A DNA stretch of 42,129 bases. Origin: a virus. Positions within the stretch are counted from its first letter, which is position 1. The number at the start of each line of letters is the position of its first letter. A program made the translations under genes and the position numbers. A model generated the notes under the pieces. The model had not been told where the DNA came from. It did no database searches and was given only the letters and a program-made list of their open reading frames with translations. The DNA is taken from IMG/VR virus record IMGVR_UViG_3300021379_000906, positions 1 to 42,129 of that record; one strand, given 5' to 3'. Positions 15,454 through 21,675 of this stretch are shown in pieces.

Positions 15454-16106
15454 TTTTTATAGGGTATGATGAAAGGGAACATCGAGCGTATGAGGTGTGT
15501 AAATTTTCCATAGATAGAAGAAGTAGTCTAAGCACAATAAAACTATACACGCCTGAAATGTATTTTTACACCAGAAGCACAGGCGAACCTCAGTCCACTA
15601 ATTTTACCTTTTCCAGATTTTTCGTTCCTCATATTTGCAATTTTGAAGGGTATTCAATTTTTGTAGATTGTGATTTTCTGTTTATGTCAGATCCTCAAGA
15701 ATTAATTGACATTGCGAAAAAAGATACAAGCAAAGCTGTTTGGGTTTGCAAACACCCAAGATATATTCCCAATACTGTGAGAAAAATGGATAACATAACT
15801 CAAAATTCTTATGAAAAGAAAAATTGGGCAAGTTTAATGGTATTTAACAATTCACATCCTGATTGCAAAAAATTAACTCTTAAATATTTAAATAATCACA
15901 CACCTGGATTAGACTTTCATCAATTCAAATGGACAGACAGCATAGGCAGTTTGCCACTCGAATGGAACTGTTTGGACGGTTATTATCACTTAACATATCC
16001 GAAAGCTATACACTATACAGACGGCGGTCCTTGGTTTGAGGGGTATGAAAATACTTTTTATTCCGACTTTTGGCTACAAGAAGAAGCAACAATGCTTGAC
16101 GTATAG
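15450..16106 (+). CDS. Glycosyltransferase (GT-A fold, DxD motif)
   Basis: 218 residues, ATG overlapping the preceding stop by 4 bp (ATGA). MIFIGYDEREHRAYEVCKFSI opens like phage and bacterial GT-A enzymes. FVDCDFLF carries the metal and nucleotide-sugar DxD (Asp73, Asp75). NWASLMVFNN and AIHYTDGGPWFEGYE are the late acceptor-site and His blocks. It transfers a sugar from a nucleotide-sugar donor; the acceptor is unknown (phage DNA, virion protein and host surface are all possible). A promoter cluster begins inside its last codons. Confidence 0.75.
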   Translation: MIFIGYDEREHRAYEVCKFSIDRRSSLSTIKLYTPEMYFYTRSTGEPQSTNFTFSRFFVPHICNFEGYSIFVDCDFLFMSDPQELIDIAKKDTSKAVWVCKHPRYIPNTVRKMDNITQNSYEKKNWASLMVFNNSHPDCKKLTLKYLNNHTPGLDFHQFKWTDSIGSLPLEWNCLDGYYHLTYPKAIHYTDGGPWFEGYENTFYSDFWLQEEATMLDV

Positions 16107-16129
16107 ATAAAATACTGTTATTATAAATA
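16096..16129 (+). promoter_or_regulatory. Overlapping sigma70-type and late promoters for the lysis/gp33-gp59 unit
   Basis: TTGACG at 16096-16101 with a 17-bp spacer to TATTAT at 16119-16124, preceded by the TGCT word found at the two other early promoters. An exact late box TATAAATA lies at 16122-16129, 20 bp before the ATG at 16150, whose ribosome site is TAGGAGA. The unit may be read both early and late. Confidence 0.6.
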
Positions 16130-16149
16130 TATTATTATAGGAGAACGAT

Positions 16150-16530
16150 ATGAAAAAGCTACTTTTACTCTGTCTTTTATTTCCGACAATGGCTTTTGCT
16201 AATATTAGAGTCATTTCTGAAGTTCCTAGAATGGTTACTATTTACCAAAAACAATGTGAACTGAAGCAAGTATTGGTGGACAATCAAACAAGAAACGGTA
16301 TTCTTGGTGGTTTGTTAGGTGCTGCTATTGGAACACAAATCGGCGGTGGGTCTGGTAGAGATATTGCTACTGTAGTTGGTGCAATATCAGGCTCAAACAT
16401 AGCTAGAAGTCGAACCCAAGAAAGATTAGAATATCGCAATATTTGTACTGAAGTTCCTGTTACTGTAGAAGCAGGAAAAATTGTGACCTTTGAATACAAT
16501 GGCACTGTATTTACTCAAATTATAGAATAA
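16150..16530 (+). CDS. Exported glycine-zipper protein
   Basis: 126 residues. A classical signal peptide (MKKLLLLCLLFPTMAFA, cut before NIRV; no lipobox Cys at +1) precedes a glycine-zipper segment at about residues 52-80 (GILGGLLGAAIGTQIGGG, then VVGAISGSNIA) of the 17-kDa-antigen/2TM type. Two Cys flank this segment (Cys36, Cys98) and could form a disulfide in the periplasm. Glycine zippers pack in membranes and can oligomerise. Next to the SleB hydrolase this suggests a role in lysis or envelope disturbance, though a virion or superinfection-exclusion role is not excluded. Confidence 0.75.
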   Translation: MKKLLLLCLLFPTMAFANIRVISEVPRMVTIYQKQCELKQVLVDNQTRNGILGGLLGAAIGTQIGGGSGRDIATVVGAISGSNIARSRTQERLEYRNICTEVPVTVEAGKIVTFEYNGTVFTQIIE

Positions 16531-17093
16531 TGTTCAAACTCAGACTGATAGTATTCTTACTGTTAGCAGTAATAGTTGTCCTGCTAAACTATAAAAGGCC
16601 TGTCAATCAGGTAGTGGATATAAATCCTATGCCTGTTGAGATAGTGTTCCCCACAGGACCTACTTACAGGGAAGTTGAGTGTCTAGCTAAAAACATTTAT
16701 TTTGAAGCTAGAGGTGAACCTGAAATAGGACAGATTGCTGTTGGCTATGTTGCAATCAATAGGCAAAAGTCTCAAAATTTTCCTCAAGATTTGTGTGAGG
16801 TGATTTATCAAGGTCCTATATCGAATTGGTTCCTTAAAGCTCATGGAAGAGTTGTACCTTTGCGAGATCGCTGTCAGTTTAGTTGGTGGTGTGACGGCAA
16901 AAGTGATACTCCTATAGATATGTGGGCTTGGGGTCGTGCAATGGACGTTGCTGCAGGAGTTATAAATTACATATATGAAGATCCTACTGAAGGAGCTTTA
17001 TGGTATCATAACACAGAAGTTAATCCCTCCTGGGCTGCATCTATGATACCGACAACACAAATAAACGAGCATATTTTTTATAGAATGGAGTAG
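16530..17093 (+). CDS. Membrane-anchored cell-wall hydrolase (SleB/Hydrolase_2 family), probable endolysin
   Basis: 187 residues, starting on the last base of the previous stop. Residues 4-20 form an uncleaved signal-anchor (LRLIVFLLLAVIVVLL). The SleB domain begins near residue 47: CLAKNIYFEARGEPEIGQIA with the catalytic Glu59, VGYVAINR, CQFSWWCDG and WYHNTEVNPSW in family order. SleB-type enzymes cut peptidoglycan. The N-terminal anchor would let it reach the periplasm through the host Sec system, as signal-anchor endolysins do. With the glycine-zipper gene it makes the most likely lysis module. Confidence 0.85.
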   Translation: MFKLRLIVFLLLAVIVVLLNYKRPVNQVVDINPMPVEIVFPTGPTYREVECLAKNIYFEARGEPEIGQIAVGYVAINRQKSQNFPQDLCEVIYQGPISNWFLKAHGRVVPLRDRCQFSWWCDGKSDTPIDMWAWGRAMDVAAGVINYIYEDPTEGALWYHNTEVNPSWAASMIPTTQINEHIFYRME

Positions 17094-17097
17094 TAGA

Positions 17098-17391
17098 GTG
17101 ATTACGGACGTAATAACCAATGAATTTATGGTAGAAAAACAAAAACCCACAGACGTATTTTTAATTACAAAGAAGTTTAAGACTAGCTCTCAATTTTCAC
17201 AATTCATTGAAAAAGAAGCAGTGGTGTCTAAATCTTCTTGTATCGACATCTTAATAGATTATTGTGTGAAAAATGATATTGAAATTGAAAGTGTGAATAA
17301 ACTTCTCAGTTCTAGTTTGAAACAAAAACTAGAGGTTGAAGCACAAGACTTAAACTTACTAAAGGTGAAATCAAATAAACTACCCTTTTAA
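17098..17391 (+). CDS. gp33: Late transcription coactivator (gp33-like)
   Basis: 97 residues from GTG 17098 with GGAG 7 nt upstream. The order FLITKKFKTSSQFSQFIEKEAV, SSCIDILIDYCVKNDIEIES, then LLSSSLKQKLEVEAQDLNLL matches the phage late-transcription coactivator family. This family bridges the sliding clamp and host RNA polymerase at TATAAATA promoters together with the sigma gp55. Its neighbour gp59 and the nearby gp32 reproduce the T4 33-59-32 order. T4 gp33 is 112 residues. Confidence 0.8.
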   Translation: MITDVITNEFMVEKQKPTDVFLITKKFKTSSQFSQFIEKEAVVSKSSCIDILIDYCVKNDIEIESVNKLLSSSLKQKLEVEAQDLNLLKVKSNKLPF

Positions 17392-17392
17392 T

Positions 17393-17980
17393 ATGGAACC
17401 TTTCACGGTTTATAAACTATACTTAGCTCTTAAACTGCACTTCACTACAGACTCTTACGACATTACAAAACACAAGGGTGCTGTTCGTGGCAAGAAAGAA
17501 ACTTTCCTCAAAAGAAAAGATCTCACCGCTATTCGTAAACTTGCAAGGGACTACAAGAAAAAAGAAATCATAGATCTTCTTGTTGCTAACTTTGTTTCGG
17601 GTAATAAGTGGGGAGGCATCTTTGATGAATTTTGTATTGAAAACTATAAAAAGTTCTTGACAACACGAAAAAGAATGTTATATAATTTAGATACAGACTT
17701 AGATAATATGTTGTTTAGAATGGAAAGGGACAATATCAAGTCTGTTACTAATGAAGGAGAACACCCACTAATCTTCAAGATGTTTATGGGTGGGGATATA
17801 AAACTTGAAACACTTGTTATTATGGAAAAACTATATCCTTTTATTGAAGATTACACTAATGATTTTGTCCTTGAGGATATTTGTCGTTTAGTGAGAAAAT
17901 ATAAACCCTTTGTTCATATTGACAAAGATGAAGTAAAACAGAGATTTGCAGGGAAATTTGCACAATGTCTAAATCAGTAA
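17393..17980 (+). CDS. gp59: Helicase loader gp59
   Basis: 195 residues (T4: 217). VYKLYLALKLHFTTDSYDITKH at the N-terminus matches T4 gp59 (VYKLYLMIKQH), followed by the all-helical pattern KKKEIIDLLVANFVSG and a C-terminal half with LIFKMFMGGDIKLETLVIME. gp59 loads the gp41 replicative helicase onto gp32-coated DNA. It sits directly upstream of gp32 as in T4, with one small gene between. A perfect sigma70 promoter lies inside it. Confidence 0.88.
   Translation: MEPFTVYKLYLALKLHFTTDSYDITKHKGAVRGKKETFLKRKDLTAIRKLARDYKKKEIIDLLVANFVSGNKWGGIFDEFCIENYKKFLTTRKRMLYNLDTDLDNMLFRMERDNIKSVTNEGEHPLIFKMFMGGDIKLETLVIMEKLYPFIEDYTNDFVLEDICRLVRKYKPFVHIDKDEVKQRFAGKFAQCLNQ
17656..17685 (+). promoter_or_regulatory. 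Consensus sigma70 promoter inside gp59, facing gp32
   Basis: TTGACA at 17656-17661, an 18-bp spacer and TATAAT at 17680-17685. Both hexamers are perfect. It would give gp32 and the small gene before it extra transcription without gp33/gp59. Being inside a coding region, it needs a mapped start to be sure. Confidence 0.5.
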
Positions 17981-18144
17981 GAAGAAGACCCGAGGAGAAA
18001 AAAATCCATAGGGTGGGAAAACAAAAGCCTGAACGTGAACTCGATCAGGAATTAAGACGTATAAATAGTGTTGAGGATCTAAAAAATATGGATTTAGATG
18101 AAGTCCTCGACACATATACAACGATAGATACTAATACACATTAA
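17965..18144 (+). CDS. Small charged protein between gp59 and gp32
   Basis: 59 residues, start ATG 17965 overlapping the end of gp59 by 16 bp in another frame. The N-terminal half is basic (SVRRRPEEKKIHRVGKQK) and the C-terminal half acidic (VEDLKNMDLDEVLDTY). I do not recognise it. The position inside the 33-59-32 block suggests a replication or late-transcription accessory peptide. Confidence 0.65.
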   Translation: MSKSVRRRPEEKKIHRVGKQKPERELDQELRRINSVEDLKNMDLDEVLDTYTTIDTNTH

Positions 18145-18162
18145 TACAACGCTATACAACGC
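18116..18162 (+). promoter_or_regulatory. ATACAACG repeats in the gp32 leader
   Basis: ATACAACG occurs at 18116, 18144 and 18154 (the last two extended to ATACAACGC, 10 bp apart), just before the gp32 ribosome site (CGGAGA) and ATG 18181. T4 gp32 represses its own translation by binding its leader, so an unstructured repeated site here is a candidate operator. This is inference from position only. Confidence 0.35.
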
Positions 18163-18180
18163 ATATACGGAGAAATACAT

Positions 18181-19089
18181 ATGTCATTCAATTCACTATC
18201 TGACCTAAGAAAAGCTCGTGGTAACTTTGACCAGTTGATGAAGGAAGTCGAAAAACTCGATGCCCCTCAACAACGTAACGATGATTCAAACGAGTGGAAA
18301 CCCACAGTAGATCAAGCAGGCAACGGATACGCTGTTATTCGTTTTCTTCCAGCACCTCAGGGTGAAGATATGCCTTGGGTTCAACTTTGGAATCATGGCT
18401 TTCAAGGTCCTACAGGTAAGTGGTATATCGAAAACTCACTTACTACACTAAAACAAACTGATCCTGTTTCAGAGCTGAACTCTGAACTTTGGAACAGTGG
18501 TGTAGAGGCAAACAAGGATATTGCACGGAAGCAAAAGCGGCGCCTCTCATATTACGCTAATATTCTTGTAGTCGAGGATTCAGGTAATCCTTCAAACAAC
18601 GGTAAAGTATTCCTTTACAAGTTTGGTAAAAAGATCTTTGACAAAATCAAAGATGCAATGCAGCCTGAGTTCCAAGACGAAGCACCAATGAATCCTTTTG
18701 ACTTTTGGGATGGTGCTAACTTCAAACTCAAGATTCGTCAGGTAGAAGGCTATCGTAATTATGATAAGTCTGAGTTTGCAGCCCCTAGTCCTATTGCAGA
18801 GGAAGACTCAGCGATTGAGGCTATTTGGACACAGCAGCACTCACTAGCTGCTATTGTAGATCCTAGTAACTTCAAGTCATATGACGAACTCAAAAAGAAG
18901 TTGGACTTTGTGTTGGGTAACAGTGCCAAGGTAGGCACAGCAGAAAGTATTTCTAGTCAGACCGGAGATGCTGCTGATGACAATTACATGGAGAAGGTAA
19001 CACAAATGTCAAAGGCTGAGACTTCAGTTTCAGATGATGACGAGGATGATACAATGTCCTACTTTGCTAAACTAGCAAATGATGATTAA
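18181..19089 (+). CDS. gp32: Single-stranded DNA-binding protein gp32
   Basis: 302 residues (T4: 301). The basic N-terminal arm (MSFNSLSDLRKARGNF) for cooperative binding, the OB core (AVIRFLPAP, LWNHGFQGPTGKWYIENS, RRLSYYANILVVED, VFLYKFGKKIFDKI, NFKLKIRQVEGYRNYDKS) and an acidic C-terminal tail (SDDDEDDTMSYFAKLANDD) are all present. Of the T4 zinc ligands only the His (His72) remains; the three Cys positions are Ser86, Asp94 and Ser97. It organises replication and recombination by coating ssDNA and recruiting gp59. A strong terminator follows at once. Confidence 0.97.
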   Translation: MSFNSLSDLRKARGNFDQLMKEVEKLDAPQQRNDDSNEWKPTVDQAGNGYAVIRFLPAPQGEDMPWVQLWNHGFQGPTGKWYIENSLTTLKQTDPVSELNSELWNSGVEANKDIARKQKRRLSYYANILVVEDSGNPSNNGKVFLYKFGKKIFDKIKDAMQPEFQDEAPMNPFDFWDGANFKLKIRQVEGYRNYDKSEFAAPSPIAEEDSAIEAIWTQQHSLAAIVDPSNFKSYDELKKKLDFVLGNSAKVGTAESISSQTGDAADDNYMEKVTQMSKAETSVSDDDEDDTMSYFAKLANDD

Positions 19090-19094
19090 AAACT

Positions 19095-19116
19095 AGGGGG
19101 CTTCGGCCCCCTTTTT
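19095..19116. terminator. Bidirectional terminator between convergent operons
   Basis: GGGGGC-TTCG-GCCCCC with an extra A-T pair, followed by TTTTT on the plus strand. On the minus strand the AAAAACTA to the left gives TAGTTTTT after the same stem. It closes gp32 on one side and the tape-measure-like gene on the other, whose stop codon (19117-19115) lies in its T-run. Confidence 0.9.
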
Positions 19117-21499
19117 AATACCCAAAAGAAAGATCGTTTCTTCTCTGTATCACACTCTCACTATTTCTAACAGTATCGGGGGCAACATTAATTTGTTGTT
19201 GTCCTGCTCCCCCTGTTGTGTTATTGTTTGTCACATTATTAATTACCGTGGGAGAGTTTTGTGTTTGATCTGGTAAAGTATTGTTCAGTGCTTGTCCAGT
19301 AGGAACTACTTGTGAATTGGCCAGAGATTGTGGATTGGTATAGGCTTGTGTAACTTGAAGGCTCTCGGGCGTACCGCCAAATTTTTCTGTAAATTCTGCG
19401 TCTAATTGACGGCGTTGTGCTGCTTTTCTTCCTGCAGGCTGATTTGCATTATTAATTTCTTCTAGCCTATTATTATATTCTTCTACATCTTCTGGACTCA
19501 TTTGAGATTGTTGTTCTAATTCCACCAATCTATTGTATTCTGCTTCTTCTCTAATCTCATCTGCACTTCTGCCAACTAATCCAAATGACAAAGTATTTAA
19601 CATAGAACTGCCAGCATTTCCAGCTCTTTCAAAAAGTCCTGCATTAGGATCTGCCATTGCACCTTGAAAGCCTCCGTACACAGCAGTACCTGCTGTGATT
19701 GCTGCACCGATCGGTCCTGCAAATCTTGCTGCTCCCCCTAAAGCTCTACCCGCTCCCCCTAAAAATTTACCTGCTCGACTAAACATACCACCACCTCTGC
19801 TCACACTAGGCGCTGGTCCTCTTCCAGGTGCTGAAGTAGAAGGAGCAGTAGTCCTAGGTGTTGATGTAGAAGTAGATGCTGTAGTAGGCCTGGTAGTTGA
19901 GGTAGAAGTTGTGGATCTACTTCCCTGTCTTTGCCTTGTACGTTCCTCTCTTACCTCTCTAGCTCTTTGATCTCTGGCTGTTTGTTCTTGTGGAGTTCTT
20001 TGTGAGGGGTCTGTTCTAGGAACTGTGTTTCTAGGAGTTGTATTTGCAGTAGGTCTACTTCCACCGCCACGTATACCGCTACGGCCGCCACGTCCCCCTC
20101 TACTTCCTCCACGAAAACCTCTACCACCACGAAGACCGAGGTCAAGTCCCATTCCTCCACCCATACCACCAGCAAACACACCATCTTCAGCTATTTTTTT
20201 GAGTATGTCTCTTATTTCTTCTAGTAAATCAACCTCATTGGGGCCTTCTCTATCAATACCTGATTTAAACTGACCGCCTGCTGTTGGAGTAGATGATTCT
20301 TTACTAACAGCTGCTATTTCTTTTGCAGTTTCTTGAGCAGTTTCTTTTATGACTTCTTTGGTTTCTTGATTTGTTTCTTTTGTAGCTTCTTTTTCTTGAA
20401 TAATTTGATTTGTACTGTCCGTCAATGCTTTAGCGACATCCGGTAAGGGTTGTTCTTCTTGCAAATTTCTTAGAAGCACTTCTTCTTTAGACTTAGCTCC
20501 GAATCCAAGAAATCCCGTGTCACCAAAACCTAAAGCTGCTTTTAAACTGTTATCTGCTTTTCTTTTATTACTAGATACTGCTGCTGTTGTTAAATTACCA
20601 GTTACACTGTCTAAACCTAATTTATTACTCAAATCTGGAGATTGTTCTTTTATTTGCTCTACCTGTTTTATAATATCTTGTATAGAGGATACACTTTGTT
20701 TTCCAGTTTTAGTTTGAGCTTTTGCTAGTTGTTCAATCAGTGTTTTTAATTGACCTTTTAATCCATCTCCCTGTTGATTCAGAATGTCTTGTACTTCAAT
20801 AGTATTTTTTCCTAAATTCTCAGAAATCGTAGAAGTGGCTTGAGTTATTTCTGATTTTTGTATGTTTCCTAAATTTAAATTGCGCCCAGACGCAGCAGTT
20901 TTTACAGCTTCTACTAAACCCTTAGCTTTTTCACCACCACTGAATCTTCCAGTGTTCATATCTCTAAGATTAGCTCCTCCAAAGCCTTCGTCTAGTATAT
21001 TCCTACCTTCTACTCTATTTGCCATTGTAAAATTTTTCTTAGGTGTTGTGTTTGATTTTGTAGGTGATGGCGAGGGTGATGGCGAGGGTGATGGCGAGGG
21101 TGATGGCGAGGGAGTTGACATATTACTGTTATCCTCCATATCTTCATCAAAGTCAAAATCCTCATCAATCAGTGTATATCCTAGCTTGCTTGAAATAGCT
21201 GCCCAAGCCTCAGGATTTTGATTATCTCCGTCTACAAAAAGAGCAGGTTTAAGATCCGGGTTTTCCTTTAAATACTGTGTAGTTGCTTTTTCTATTGCGT
21301 TTCCCAATACTCCTCTATACGGACCTGTATTAACATCCCAAACCCAAACTCCACCATAGCCTTCTTCCTCAGTAAGCTCTGCTATAGAAACAAACTCATT
21401 ATCATCACTGGTTACTTTATTGCCGTCAATACTAAATTTAGTATCCGGATATTTTTGTTGTAACATATCAACTAAGATATTTTGAAAAACTGAATTCAT
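19115..21499 (-). CDS. Large tail protein, probable tape-measure protein
   Basis: 794 residues, last gene of the minus-strand tail unit; its ATG overlaps the stop of the gp26 -1 frame extension (ATGA). In order: an N-terminal alpha/beta domain (about 1-125) with a GNAT-like flavour (RGVLGNAI, NPEAWAAISSKLGY); a Ser-Pro repeat (about 132-147); a long helical, Gln/Lys/Glu-rich middle (about 160-440) with KETNQETKEVIKETAQETAK; a Gly-Arg-rich segment (about 455-490); a Thr/Ser/Pro linker; a hydrophobic Gly/Ala segment (LGGAGRALGGAARFAGPIGAAITAG, about 580-610); and an Asn/Gln-rich end. Position right after the tail assembly chaperone candidate and the helical plus hydrophobic layout point to the tape measure (T4 gp29 equivalent), but I see no clear sequence match. 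Confidence 0.6.
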   Translation of the reverse strand: MNSVFQNILVDMLQQKYPDTKFSIDGNKVTSDDNEFVSIAELTEEEGYGGVWVWDVNTGPYRGVLGNAIEKATTQYLKENPDLKPALFVDGDNQNPEAWAAISSKLGYTLIDEDFDFDEDMEDNSNMSTPSPSPSPSPSPSPSPSPTKSNTTPKKNFTMANRVEGRNILDEGFGGANLRDMNTGRFSGGEKAKGLVEAVKTAASGRNLNLGNIQKSEITQATSTISENLGKNTIEVQDILNQQGDGLKGQLKTLIEQLAKAQTKTGKQSVSSIQDIIKQVEQIKEQSPDLSNKLGLDSVTGNLTTAAVSSNKRKADNSLKAALGFGDTGFLGFGAKSKEEVLLRNLQEEQPLPDVAKALTDSTNQIIQEKEATKETNQETKEVIKETAQETAKEIAAVSKESSTPTAGGQFKSGIDREGPNEVDLLEEIRDILKKIAEDGVFAGGMGGGMGLDLGLRGGRGFRGGSRGGRGGRSGIRGGGSRPTANTTPRNTVPRTDPSQRTPQEQTARDQRAREVREERTRQRQGSRSTTSTSTTRPTTASTSTSTPRTTAPSTSAPGRGPAPSVSRGGGMFSRAGKFLGGAGRALGGAARFAGPIGAAITAGTAVYGGFQGAMADPNAGLFERAGNAGSSMLNTLSFGLVGRSADEIREEAEYNRLVELEQQSQMSPEDVEEYNNRLEEINNANQPAGRKAAQRRQLDAEFTEKFGGTPESLQVTQAYTNPQSLANSQVVPTGQALNNTLPDQTQNSPTVINNVTNNNTTGGAGQQQINVAPDTVRNSESVIQRRNDLSFGY
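21063..21110 (-). repeat. Four perfect 12-bp tandem repeats encoding Ser-Pro
   Basis: GGTGATGGCGAG is repeated four times without change. On the coding strand each unit reads Ser-Pro-Ser-Pro. It joins the N-terminal domain to the rest of the tail protein and could expand or contract by slippage without changing frame. Confidence 0.9.
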
Positions 21500-21675
21500 T
21501 TTTCTTTAGCCCTTTCTGCTTTTTCCTTTAAATGTCCTATCAACATACTAATGTAAACATCTCTTTCCCAGGGCATCATTGATTCTACTTCTGTTAAACT
21601 CCAATGATGTTCTTGTATCAGTAAAAAATTCGTTTGATAATAATTTTCAATCGAATCCTGAGAAAGAGTTAAACG
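21496..21675 (-). CDS. -1 frame extension of gp26 (tail assembly chaperone GT-type tail)
   Basis: 59 codons from 21675 to the TGA at 21498-21496, lying between the gp26 stop and the tape-measure-like gene. The peptide has NYYQTNFLLIQEHHWSLTEV followed by MMPWERDVYISMLIGHLKEK, a compact helical unit of the type seen in the downstream part of tail assembly chaperones. The frame is open upstream only to 21711 and contains no ATG, GTG or TTG before an internal ATG at 21579, which would remove more than half of it. It is best read as translated by -1 frameshifting from gp26, giving a 287-residue fusion. The T4 gene 51 product that follows gp26 is much longer, so I do not equate them. Confidence 0.75.
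   Translation of the reverse strand, partial: RLTLSQDSIENYYQTNFLLIQEHHWSLTEVESMMPWERDVYISMLIGHLKEKAERAKEK

Noticed and set aside
21063-21110. CRISPR or iteron array
   Set aside because: Four 12-bp head-to-tail copies with no spacers, fully inside a coding frame (Ser-Pro).
19695-21221. Several plus-strand frames of 66-119 codons rich in Pro, Leu and Val
   Set aside because: They lie antisense to the tape-measure-like gene and reflect its Gly/Arg, Ser/Pro and Ala codons; none has a ribosome site.
21577-21579. Independent start for the -1 frame downstream of gp26 at the internal ATG
   Set aside because: It would remove 32 of 59 codons, including most of the helical unit, and has no Shine-Dalgarno; frameshifting explains the whole frame.
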